36,881 bases of DNA from Bradyrhizobium altum. GTDB taxonomy: Bacteria > Pseudomonadota > Alphaproteobacteria > Rhizobiales > Xanthobacteraceae. Made by a program: the position numbers and the translations under genes. Numbering within the stretch: position 1 is the first letter of the stretch; every line of letters starts with the position of its first letter. Location of the stretch: assembly GCF_020889705.1 (NCBI RefSeq), contig NZ_JACMYP010000055.1, positions 1 through 36,881 on the forward strand, written 5' to 3'. Positions 1-6,743 of the stretch are shown here, one piece after another. The notes under the pieces were generated by a model. It made no database searches. It had not been told where the DNA came from and saw only the letters and a program-made list of their open reading frames with translations.

Positions 1-411
1 CGAGCCGAGTTCAGGCTCGACGCGCAGCGCATTGATCAGCGCCACGCCCTCGACCGTCTCCTTCGCGAGCTTGCGCGCCAGCCGGCCCGGCCAGCGCGTG
101 CTGCGCGCCATCACCAGATGCTGAGTGTAATGCATCGACAGCACCAGCGCGGTCGACGGATCGGCCTTGCCGATGAGGCCGAGCACGCGCGTGGCATCGC
201 GCGCGCCCGCCCCGCCTCCGCCGAGCGCCACGGGCACGGTCAGCGCCAGCAGGCCTTCGCGCGACAGGTCAGCGAAATTCTCAAAGGGAAAGCTGGCGTC
301 GCGATCATGTACGGGCGCACGCACAGCAAACACCTCGGCGAGCCGCAATGCGCGCGCGATGTGCTCGGGCTCGTTCGCCGGCGGCAGCTCCCTCGCCGCT
401 GTCGTCACCAT
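1..411 (-). CDS. SfnB/DszC-like acyl-CoA dehydrogenase-fold flavoenzyme, N-terminal part
   Basis: The gene runs off the left edge; 137 residues are visible from the ATG at 411. The segment matches the N-terminal helical domain of the acyl-CoA dehydrogenase superfamily, including 'LSMHYTQHLVMA' and the 'NALRVEPELGS' stretch typical of the SfnB/DszC-type flavin enzymes found in sulfone and sulfonate desulfurization clusters. Such enzymes use reduced flavin or flavin in place, not always an acyl-CoA. The start overlaps the end of the ATPase gene by 7 bp, so it is the last visible gene of the leftward binding protein-permease-ATPase operon. That context supports a role in breaking down the imported organosulfur compound. 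The substrate cannot be told from this fragment; an ordinary acyl-CoA dehydrogenase is possible but less likely. Confidence 0.72.
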   Translation of the reverse strand, partial: MVTTAARELPPANEPEHIARALRLAEVFAVRAPVHDRDASFPFENFADLSREGLLALTVPVALGGGGAGARDATRVLGLIGKADPSTALVLSMHYTQHLVMARSTRWPGRLARKLAKETVEGVALINALRVEPELGS

Positions 412-1202
412 GTCGCCTCCAGTCCGAGCAGGCCGAGGATCTGCTTGCGCAGATCGGCCAGATAGGGATCGCCGCGATGCCGCGGGTATGGCCGGGCGAC
501 CGCGATATCGGCCTTGATCTGCGCGGGACGATCGGAGAGCACGATGACGCGGTTGGCGAGCACCAGCGCTTCCTCGACGTCATGGGTGACGAGCAGCGTG
601 GTAAAGCCCTTGCGCTGCCACAGCGCCACGAGCTCGGCCTGCATCGCGATCCGCGTCAGCGAGTCGAGCTTGCCGAGCGGCTCGTCGAGCACCAGGATCT
701 TCGGATCGTTGACCAGCGCACGCGCCAGCGCCACGCGCTGCGCCATTCCGCCGGAGAGCTGGTGCGGATAGGCGTTGCGGAACGACGACAGGCCGACCAG
801 CTCGATCACGGCATCGACCCGGTGCCGCTGTGCCTTCAGGATGCCCTGCGCTTCCAGCCCGAGCGCGACATTGTCCCACACCGAACGCCAGGGAAACAGC
901 GTCGGGTCCTGGAACACGACGACGCGCGACGGGTGCGGGCCACTGATGCGGACTTCATCCTCGCGCAGCGCGCCGCTGCGCGGCTTCTCCAGCCCGGCTA
1001 CCAGCCGCAGCAAGGTCGACTTGCCGCAGCCGGACGGGCCGAGCAGTGCCACGAACTCGCCGGGCGCGATCGACAGATTTACATTGTCGAGCACCGGCAG
1101 CACAGCGCCGTCGATATCGAAGGCATGGCTGACGCCCTCGATGTCGAGCTCGGCGCCGACGGCGGGATAGGTGATTGCCTCGGCGGCGGACTGCACTACC
1201 AT
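405..1202 (-). CDS. ABC transporter ATPase, SsuB/TauB type
   Basis: 265 residues. It is the nucleotide-binding subunit of a sulfonate/taurine/nitrate-type importer and acts on the cytoplasmic face of the inner membrane. Visible motifs are Walker A GPSGCGKS (residues 55-62), the Q-loop glutamine in VVVFQDPTLFPW (about 98), signature LSGGMAQR (149-156), Walker B ILVLDEP (169-175) and the switch histidine in THDVEEA (207). Length is normal for the family. The ATG at 1202 is chosen because it overlaps the end of the permease gene by 7 bp; a longer open frame upstream only shadows the permease. Order and overlaps with both neighbours indicate one operon. The family also includes nitrate and pyrimidine-precursor transporters, so 'sulfonate' rests on the neighbouring genes. 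Confidence 0.9.
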   Translation of the reverse strand: MVVQSAAEAITYPAVGAELDIEGVSHAFDIDGAVLPVLDNVNLSIAPGEFVALLGPSGCGKSTLLRLVAGLEKPRSGALREDEVRISGPHPSRVVVFQDPTLFPWRSVWDNVALGLEAQGILKAQRHRVDAVIELVGLSSFRNAYPHQLSGGMAQRVALARALVNDPKILVLDEPLGKLDSLTRIAMQAELVALWQRKGFTTLLVTHDVEEALVLANRVIVLSDRPAQIKADIAVARPYPRHRGDPYLADLRKQILGLLGLEATW

Positions 1203-2212
1203 TTGACGACACCCTTCTGCCAGACCAGCAGGCGGTCGCGGGTCCGGAACAATAGCGTGATCGCGCCGGAGCAGAGCAGCGACATCACGATCAGCGCTGC
1301 ATACATGTTGGCATAGGCCGCCCAGCCCTGCGCCCATTGCAGGTACCAGCCGAGCCCAGCCTTGACGCCGATCATCTCGGCGACCACGAGCACGGCAAAA
1401 GACGAACCAAGCCCCATGAACAGGCCGACGAACACATGCGGCAGCGCGGCAGGAATTGCGACCTTCAGCACCAGGAACGACGGCTTGGCGCCGAGCGTGC
1501 GCGCGACGTCGTAATAGGCGGTGCTGACGCTCGCGACACCCGACCAGGTCAACACCGTCACCGGGAAGCCGGTGGCAAGCGCGATCAGGAAGGTCGAGGC
1601 GCTCCAGCTCGACGGGAAGGTGAAGAACGCGATCGGCAGCCAGGCGGTGGCGGGCAGCGGACCGATGAAGCGCAGCACCGGATGCACCCAGTAGCCGATC
1701 TTCTGCGACCAGCCGATCGAGACGCCGGTGATAAAGCCGATCGTCGCGCCGATGATGTAGCCGCCGAGCTGCAGCTTGATCGAGGCGAACACGCTGTCGA
1801 GCAGCTTCGGCAGATCGTCGGTGTAGACCTCGAGGATCGACTGCGGCGGCGGGAAGAACGGCAGCGGCAGCCAGGCGAATTTCGCGGTGGCGACCTCCCA
1901 CAGCGTCACGAAGGCGCCGAAGGCCACCATCCATGGCGCGCGCTTGCGCAATGCCTGCCCGGCGCTGCCGAGATAATCCGCGCTGAATGTACCGAACAGG
2001 ATGAAGGCTGCGATGACGATCGCGCCGATGCCGAGCGATTCCGTCCGCGACCAGTCGCCGACATCCGGCCAATAGAGGCACGACAGCCCGAACGCGAGCC
2101 AGACAAGGCTCGCCGCAAGGCCGACACCGTAGCTGCCGGAGAGGTTCGAGAACGTGACCGCCGCGCGCGGCGCAGCCGCGGCCGTCGTGTCAGACACTGA
2201 ATACGTCGACAT
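1196..2212 (-). CDS. ABC transporter permease, SsuC/TauC type
   Basis: 338 residues. Inner-membrane permease (BPD_transp_1 fold) partnering the adjacent ATPase. After a polar N-terminus of about 25 residues there are hydrophobic segments near residues 30-48 and 62-80, then the conserved TauC/SsuC core with 'LWEVATAKFAWLPLPFFPPP', 'IGPLPATAWLPIAFF' and the EAA-like loop 'DVARTLGAKPSFLVLKVAIPAALP'. At 338 residues it is longer than typical SsuC (about 260) because of two extra N-terminal membrane segments. Its start overlaps the end of the binding protein gene by 23 bp, and its end overlaps the ATPase start by 7 bp, so translation is likely coupled. Confidence 0.9.
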   Translation of the reverse strand: MSTYSVSDTTAAAAPRAAVTFSNLSGSYGVGLAASLVWLAFGLSCLYWPDVGDWSRTESLGIGAIVIAAFILFGTFSADYLGSAGQALRKRAPWMVAFGAFVTLWEVATAKFAWLPLPFFPPPQSILEVYTDDLPKLLDSVFASIKLQLGGYIIGATIGFITGVSIGWSQKIGYWVHPVLRFIGPLPATAWLPIAFFTFPSSWSASTFLIALATGFPVTVLTWSGVASVSTAYYDVARTLGAKPSFLVLKVAIPAALPHVFVGLFMGLGSSFAVLVVAEMIGVKAGLGWYLQWAQGWAAYANMYAALIVMSLLCSGAITLLFRTRDRLLVWQKGVVKW

Positions 2213-3284
2213 AGATCCGCTCCGCGAATTTGGCCGTGTCGGTGCTCTGCTTGAACACCTGCACCGATTTCAGGTCGTCGGCGTAGCCCTTGAGCTCGCG
2301 CTTGAGCACTTCGCCGGTGGGATGATGGTGATGGGTGTGGTAACGCGCCATCGCTTCGAGATCGGCGAGGCTCGCTGCCTTCGGCGCATAGGGCTGGAAC
2401 GATTTCGCCGCCTTGTCCGGATTCTGCGAGGTGAACATCGCGGCATCGAGCAGCGCCTGGGTGATGGCGCGCGCGACGTGAGGCTCTTCCCGTACCAAAC
2501 TACCGCGCAGGCCGACGATGCAGCAGCTCTTGTCGCGGTATTCGCCGTCGAGATTGGAGGCGACCTCCTTGTACTGCGCGTCCTTCAGCCAGAGATAGGC
2601 CAGCGGGTCCGACGACAGGAAGGCCTGCACCTCGCCCTTCTCGACCGCGACGTTCAAGAGATTGCCGGGATAGGCGCGCCAGTCGACATCCCTCACCGGG
2701 TCGATGCCGAGCTTGGAGAGCTGGATCGAGAAGAAGTTCTTGTCTGGACCGGCGAGATCGCCGACCGCGACGATCTTGCCCTTGAGATCGGCGAGCTTGC
2801 CGACGCCGGAATTGGTGCGGGTCAAGACGCGCATGCAGCCGCCATGGGTGCCGGCGGCGATCTTGACGTCAAAACCCTGCTCGAGCGGCTTCAACCAGCG
2901 CAGCGCCATGCCGAGCCCGGCGTCGCTCTTGCCGGTGGCGATCGCCTCCAGCAGCTGGTCGGTCGAACCCGAATAGTTGACGAGCTCGACATCGAGATTC
3001 TGCTTCTGGAAGAAGCCGTGGTCGATAGCGACCGGCAGCGGCGCGAGGCAGACCGCGCCGGCGTTCCAGGACAATTTCAGCTTGCGCGGCGCACCGGTCA
3101 GCGGCGGCGCATCGGAGGCGGTCTTGCAGATCGGGAACTCGGAGAAGTCGATCGCCGATGCGACCGGGCGCGGCGCGAAGGCCTGCGCGCTATAGGCGCC
3201 GATCGGCGCGGCAAAGGCTGCGGCGGCGCCAGCGCGCAGCAAGGTGCGGCGATCCATCACCGTTTTCTTGTTATCCGTCGACAT
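2190..3284 (-). CDS. Tat-exported ABC substrate-binding protein, SsuA/TauA/NrtA-like
   Basis: 364 residues from the preferred ATG at 3284, which has AGGAG five bases upstream; a GTG at 3290 overlaps that ribosome site and is less likely. The N-terminus carries a twin-arginine signal (DRRTLLR) with an Ala-rich core ending near 'AQAFA'. The mature part has the NMT1/SsuA-like fold: 'LSWNAGAVCLAPLPVAIDHGFFQKQNLDVELVNYSG' then 'GKSDAGLGMALRWLKPLEQG'. Near the C-terminus is a histidine run, YHTHHHHPTG, encoded around 2320-2345. As I recall, a similar His-rich stretch occurs in related binding proteins; its role is unknown to me. It is the first gene of the leftward operon with permease, ATPase and flavoenzyme. 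The ligand is inferred to be a sulfonate or similar small anion. Confidence 0.85.
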   Translation of the reverse strand: MSTDNKKTVMDRRTLLRAGAAAAFAAPIGAYSAQAFAPRPVASAIDFSEFPICKTASDAPPLTGAPRKLKLSWNAGAVCLAPLPVAIDHGFFQKQNLDVELVNYSGSTDQLLEAIATGKSDAGLGMALRWLKPLEQGFDVKIAAGTHGGCMRVLTRTNSGVGKLADLKGKIVAVGDLAGPDKNFFSIQLSKLGIDPVRDVDWRAYPGNLLNVAVEKGEVQAFLSSDPLAYLWLKDAQYKEVASNLDGEYRDKSCCIVGLRGSLVREEPHVARAITQALLDAAMFTSQNPDKAAKSFQPYAPKAASLADLEAMARYHTHHHHPTGEVLKRELKGYADDLKSVQVFKQSTDTAKFAERIYVDVFSV

Positions 3285-3752
3285 CATCACTCCTGCATTT
3301 CGGCAAGGCTCCGCCCCGCGCGCAAAACGTCTCCGTCTGCACGCCCCGTCGTTCGAAGCTCATGGTTTAGAAAAAGCGGATTTCTCCGGCGCTATTGCCC
3401 TCAAAGCAACGCGCAAATGATGCGGCGCGACAAGTTCACCGTCAATGAAATGGAATTTCGAATGTAGTCGACGCGGCAGCTGAACTCTCCACGATCGCAG
3501 CGCGCGACGATGAAAGGATTTTCGCGCTCGTCGCGGCCCAGACGTGCAACGGAACGGCATCGATTGCACCAAATTTGAGCGAAAGACGGCCGCTTGCGCG
3601 ACGTCTTCTACGCATAAGGGCTCGGCGAGATCATCCTTGCTGCGCGCGGGCCGATTTCAGTTTTCCGTTTCGTTGACGGCGAACGGCTTGCTCATAGACT
3701 TGATCGAACGCTGCCGCGCCTTCCGACGAGCAGCGAATGAATCAGAAAGAAA
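3285..3752. promoter_or_regulatory. Divergent intergenic region between two sulfonate-type binding protein genes
   Basis: About 470 bp with no supported gene. It must carry the promoters of the leftward SsuA/TauA-type operon and of the rightward SsuA-like gene. I could not assign clear -35/-10 boxes. A short imperfect inverted repeat (GAAAT-GGA-ATTTC) lies near 3449-3461. A sigma-54-like GG-N10-GC pair near 3680-3695 lacks the GGCAC core. A LysR-type (CysB/Cbl) site would be expected by analogy but is not recognisable by eye. Confidence 0.35.
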
Positions 3753-4745
3753 ATGCATATGCGCAGACTGACCCGTCCGGGTTCTCCCTATAGTTTCACG
3801 CGCCGCACCGCGGCCGCGCTGATCACGGCCGTGATCACGCTGTCGACATCGGCCGCAGCCTTCGCGGCTGATGCGATCGTGCTGCGCGTCGGCGACCAGA
3901 AGGGCGGCAACCGCTCGCTGCTCGAGATCTCCGGCCTCGCCAAGGATCTGCCTTACAAGATCGAGTGGTCGGAATTCCCGGCCGCAGCCCCGATCCTGGA
4001 GGCGATCAATGCCGGCGCGCTCGACGTCGGCTACACCGGCGACCTGTCCTTCCTCACGGTCTATGCGTCGGGCGCGCCGATCAAGGCGATCGGCGGTACG
4101 CGCTCCGATGCTCGGACCCAGGCGATCCTGGTGCGCGGGGATTCGCCGATCAAGACGGCGGCCGATCTGAAGGGCAAGCGCCTTGCCGGCACGCGGGGCG
4201 GCTGGGGCCAGTTCCTGATCAGTGCGACATTGGAAAAAGCCGGCAGCAGGGTCGAGGACGCAACTTTCGCTCCGCTCGGCCCGGTCGACGCCAAGATCGC
4301 GCTGCTCGCCGGCTCGATCGACGGCTGGGCGGTGTGGGAGCCGTACATCTCCTACGCCAAGCTGAAGGACAATGCGCGTGTCGTCGCCGATGGCGAGGGC
4401 TTGACGCCGACCATCACCTTCATCGTCGCCTCCGACAACGCGATCGCGACCAAGCGCCCCGCGGTGCAGGATCTGGTGCAGCGGCTCAACAAGGCGCGGC
4501 TTTGGTCGCTCGACCATGTCGCGGAGTATGCCAGGAACACGGCCGAACTGACCAAGCTGCCGGAAGACGTGCTGTTCGCCGCCTACACCGCGCAGAAGAC
4601 CAGCCCGATCGCGATCGACGAGGCCGTGGTGAAGGAAGTGCAGGCCGCCTCCGACCGCGCCACGCGCTACGGCATCCTCGGCAAGACGCTGGACGTCGGC
4701 AAGGCCGTCGACCGCAGTTTTACGGCCAGCGCAAGCTTGAACTAG
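3753..4745 (+). CDS. SsuA-like aliphatic sulfonate-binding protein
   Basis: 330 residues; ATGs at 3753 and 3759 are both possible. Sec-type signal peptide with hydrophobic core 'AAALITAVITLSTSAAAFA' and an AFA-A cleavage site. The mature protein follows the SsuA pattern: 'VLRVGDQKGGNRSLLEISG', 'YKIEWSEFPAAAPILEAINAGALDVGYTGD', 'RGDSPIKTAADLKGKRLAGTRG', and 'GSIDGWAVWEPYISYAK'. This periplasmic protein should deliver alkanesulfonates to an SsuBC-type complex. No permease or ATPase follows on this strand, so it may feed the leftward transporter or a distant one. It is transcribed divergently from that operon. Sulfonate specificity is a family-level inference. Confidence 0.88.
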   Translation: MHMRRLTRPGSPYSFTRRTAAALITAVITLSTSAAAFAADAIVLRVGDQKGGNRSLLEISGLAKDLPYKIEWSEFPAAAPILEAINAGALDVGYTGDLSFLTVYASGAPIKAIGGTRSDARTQAILVRGDSPIKTAADLKGKRLAGTRGGWGQFLISATLEKAGSRVEDATFAPLGPVDAKIALLAGSIDGWAVWEPYISYAKLKDNARVVADGEGLTPTITFIVASDNAIATKRPAVQDLVQRLNKARLWSLDHVAEYARNTAELTKLPEDVLFAAYTAQKTSPIAIDEAVVKEVQAASDRATRYGILGKTLDVGKAVDRSFTASASLN

Positions 4746-4755
4746 CGCTGGCCTT

Positions 4756-4884
4756 CCACCTCCCCTTGAAAAGGGGAGGTCGGTTTGCGCGCAAGCGCAA
4801 ATCGGGTGGGGATCCTACCTCCACAGACGCCTGCGTCCGCGGAGAGCAACCCCCACCCCGCCCACCCCCTTTCAGGGGGAGGGA
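4756..4884. repeat. Compound palindromic intergenic repeat (REP/BIME-like)
   Basis: Two perfect hairpins stand side by side. CCTCCCCTT/AAGGGGAGG with a 3-nt loop spans 4759-4779, and TTTGCGC/GCGCAAA with a GCAA loop spans 4784-4801. A C-rich then G-rich tail (about 4851-4884) contains a second, weaker copy of the CCCCTT...GGGGGAGG arm. The layout resembles dispersed palindromic elements of Bradyrhizobium-type genomes. It directly follows the SsuA-like gene and could also end its transcript. Confidence 0.65.
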
Positions 4885-4944
4885 GACGAGCGGCGGTGCC
4901 CACCTGATGGAGCATCAAGCCGCGCACCACAATGGAGACATCCG

Positions 4945-5025
4945 ATGCCCGGCCCGCTCCATCTCGCACTGATTGTCACAGCACACCTGCTCTGCATGAC
5001 CTTGTTGGTCGCGCTGTCGGTTTGA
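4945..5025 (+). CDS. Possible 26-residue hydrophobic peptide
   Basis: A short ATG frame of 26 codons lies between the palindromic repeat and the SDR gene. It is preceded by GGAGACATCCG, a reasonable ribosome site. The peptide is mostly hydrophobic (core LALIVTAHLLCMTLLVALSV) and could form one membrane segment. Nothing is recognised from known families, and a frame this short can easily arise by chance. It ends 37 bp before the SDR start, so it could be a leader peptide or a small membrane protein. Confidence 0.2.
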   Translation: MPGPLHLALIVTAHLLCMTLLVALSV

Positions 5026-5062
5026 TAGCGTTCTCTCAGGGCCAGCCCCAGGGAGAACAACA

Positions 5063-5842
5063 ATGAACCTATCCATGAAGGACCGTGTCGCGGTAGTCAC
5101 CGGCGGCAGCAAGGGCATCGGGATCGCAGTGGCGCGGCGGTTTGCGGAATCCGGCGCCAAGGTCGCGATCCTCGCCCGCGGCGCGGCCGACCTCACGGCG
5201 GCGCGCGAGGCACTCGCCAGGGACGGCCTCGTGGTGCGCGATTACGTCTGCGACGTCGCGAAGGCCGCCGACATCTCGAGGGCGTACGAGCAGATCGTCG
5301 CGGATCTCGGCAAGATCGACGTGCTGGTCAACAACGCCGGCACCGCGCGCACGCTGGCCTTCGAGAACATCAGCGACGAGGCCTGGCAGGAGGACCTCGA
5401 CCTGAAACTGTTCGCCGCGATCCGCTTCAGCCGGCTGGTGTGGCCGGGCATGAAGCAGCGCAAATGGGGCCGCATCATCAACGTGCTCAACACCTTTGCG
5501 AAGGCGCCGGCCGGCAATTCAGCTCCGACCTCGGTGTCACGCGCCGCCGGCATGGCGCTGACCAAGGTCATGGCCAATGAAGGCGGCGAGCACAACATCC
5601 TGGTGAATGCGCTCTTGGTCGGCCTGATCATGAGCGATCAATGGGTCAAGCGGCACGCGGCCCAGGCGCCGAACACGGATTTCGGGGAATTCGCCAAGGG
5701 CCTTGCCAAGGGCACGCCGCTCGGCCGCATCGGCACGGCGGAGGAGTTCGCCAACCTCGCCTGCTTCCTGGCCTCGGAGCAAGGCTCCTACATCACCGGC
5801 ACCGCCATCAATGTCGATGGTGGCCGATCGCCGGTGGTCTAG
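5063..5842 (+). CDS. SDR-family protein with non-canonical active site
   Basis: 259 residues, classical short-chain dehydrogenase/reductase length. The nucleotide-binding half is intact: TGGSKGIG near residues 13-20 and NNAG near 90-93. The catalytic half is not. Where the family has Tyr-x-x-x-Lys, this protein has Thr156 and Arg160 (TSVSR), and the usual catalytic Ser is replaced in the NVLNTFAKAP stretch. The C-terminal 'GTPLGRIGTAEEFANLACFLASEQGSYITGTAINVDGG' is typical. The ATG has AGGGAGAACAACA upstream. It may bind NAD(P) and a ligand without standard SDR chemistry, or use different residues. Its reaction is unknown, and no neighbour suggests a pathway. Confidence 0.88.
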   Translation: MNLSMKDRVAVVTGGSKGIGIAVARRFAESGAKVAILARGAADLTAAREALARDGLVVRDYVCDVAKAADISRAYEQIVADLGKIDVLVNNAGTARTLAFENISDEAWQEDLDLKLFAAIRFSRLVWPGMKQRKWGRIINVLNTFAKAPAGNSAPTSVSRAAGMALTKVMANEGGEHNILVNALLVGLIMSDQWVKRHAAQAPNTDFGEFAKGLAKGTPLGRIGTAEEFANLACFLASEQGSYITGTAINVDGGRSPVV

Positions 5843-5939
5843 AGCCCCGGTCCTGGCTCAACCGGAAACCGGAGCTCGAGACTTTGCTTTGGCGCGTTTT
5901 CTTCACGCGAACCAGTGTCCACTTCGCTCGAAAACGCTC
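5842..5939. repeat. Dispersed palindromic repeat, family B copy 1, with preceding hairpin
   Basis: An imperfect hairpin (GAGCCCCGGT/ACCGGAGCTC, one mismatch) covers 5842-5877 right at the SDR stop codon. It is followed at about 5877-5939 by ctttgctttggcgcg...cgaaaacgct. This second part is the reverse complement, with a few changes, of the element at 15859-15918. It contains inverted arms around gcgttttc. The hairpin may end SDR transcription. Confidence 0.65.
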
Positions 5940-5980
5940 AAGCGGGCAACCAACGGCAGGAAGCGACGGCTCAAAAGCAA

Positions 5981-6004
5981 AAGGCCTCCGTCACCGGAGG
6001 CCTT
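5981..6004 (-). terminator. Rho-independent terminator of the HU gene
   Basis: A perfect 10-bp stem (AAGGCCTCCG/CGGAGGCCTT) with a 4-nt loop lies just beyond the HU stop codon. On the minus strand it runs into a T-rich stretch (TTTTGCTTTTG), fitting an intrinsic terminator for the leftward HU gene. Confidence 0.85.
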
Positions 6005-6010
6005 CTATTC

Positions 6011-6310
6011 TTAAACCGCGTCCTTGGCGGCCTTGACCGGCCGTGCGCGGACGATCTTCCGGGCCGGCTTGGCCTTGAACATCATCTCTTCGCCGGTGAA
6101 GGGGTTGGTGCCCTTGCGCGCCTTGGTCGCCGGCTTCTTGACCACAACGAACTTGGCGAAGCCGGGGACGAGGAACACCCCGGCCTTCTTCAGCTCCTTG
6201 TGGCCGACATCGACGAGCGAGTCCAAAACGTTCTTGACGTCGCGCTTGGAGAGTTCGGTGGTGGTCGCGATCTTCTCGATCACTTGCGACTTCGACAGTT
6301 GGGTAGCCAT
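6011..6310 (-). CDS. HU-family histone-like DNA-binding protein
   Basis: 99 residues, near the usual 90-residue HU length. The N-terminal dimerisation helices (QLSKSQVIEKIATTTELSKRDVKNVLDSLVDVGHKEL) and the beta-arm core (GVFLVPGFAKFVVVKK...KGTNPFTGEEMMFKAKPARK) are clear. The arm carries NPFTGE where classical HU has NPxTG. The Lys/Arg/Ala-rich tail (KIVRARPVKAAKDAV) extends slightly beyond E. coli HU. It should bend and compact DNA as a dimer. The start is preceded by TGGAGCAACC. It is monocistronic, with its own terminator at 5981-6004. HU rather than IHF is likely from the arm sequence. Confidence 0.93.
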   Translation of the reverse strand: MATQLSKSQVIEKIATTTELSKRDVKNVLDSLVDVGHKELKKAGVFLVPGFAKFVVVKKPATKARKGTNPFTGEEMMFKAKPARKIVRARPVKAAKDAV

Positions 6311-6743
6311 GGTTGCTCCATTGATTCTGGAGTGGGCACGATATGGCGGAAAACGCCGAGAAAAACAGTGTTTTCTGCACTCACCACAGCAATATCGCTG
6401 TGGACAGCCCCCGAATCAGGGTTTTTTCCAGTGTTTTTTCCAGTCAAGTCGCTTCCGACCCCTAAAATTACAGCGTTTGCGCGGCTTCGGGGCTCCCGAA
6501 GCGGGCCCTAAAGAGAATCACTCGACGCATCTCGCGCCGCCTGTGTGCGACAATGTTGCCCGCAATTCGGGTTGCGATGCGCTGCGGCGCGCCACTTCAG
6601 GTTTCGGAAATGATCCGCCAAAAGGCCGAGGCATTAGAAAATGACTCGGGTTCCCATTCCATCGTAACATCGCAAAAGGGGCGGAGAGCCGATCGGCTGG
6701 CCGCCCGATGCAAGCCTTTATGTATGTTCCGGAGACCCCGCGT
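6311..6743. promoter_or_regulatory. Divergent region between HU and the peptide importer, with hairpin and tandem repeat
   Basis: 433 bp without a supported gene. It holds a perfect 7-bp inverted repeat (CCACAGC-6 nt-GCTGTGG, 6384-6403) and a perfect tandem 12-mer (GTTTTTTCCAGT twice, 6421-6444). A related gtgttttctgc lies nearby at 6369-6379. Leftward HU promoters and the rightward importer promoter must both lie here. I could not place -35/-10 boxes with confidence. Confidence 0.45.

Noticed and set aside
2154..3467. Open frame of 437 codons on the plus strand
   Set aside because: It is antisense to the SsuA/TauA-type gene, which has clear domain, signal peptide and ribosome site support.
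3679..3695. Possible sigma-54 site upstream of the SsuA-like gene
   Set aside because: Spacing and TTGC fit, but the -24 element reads GGCGA, and a sulfur gene is not expected to use sigma-54.
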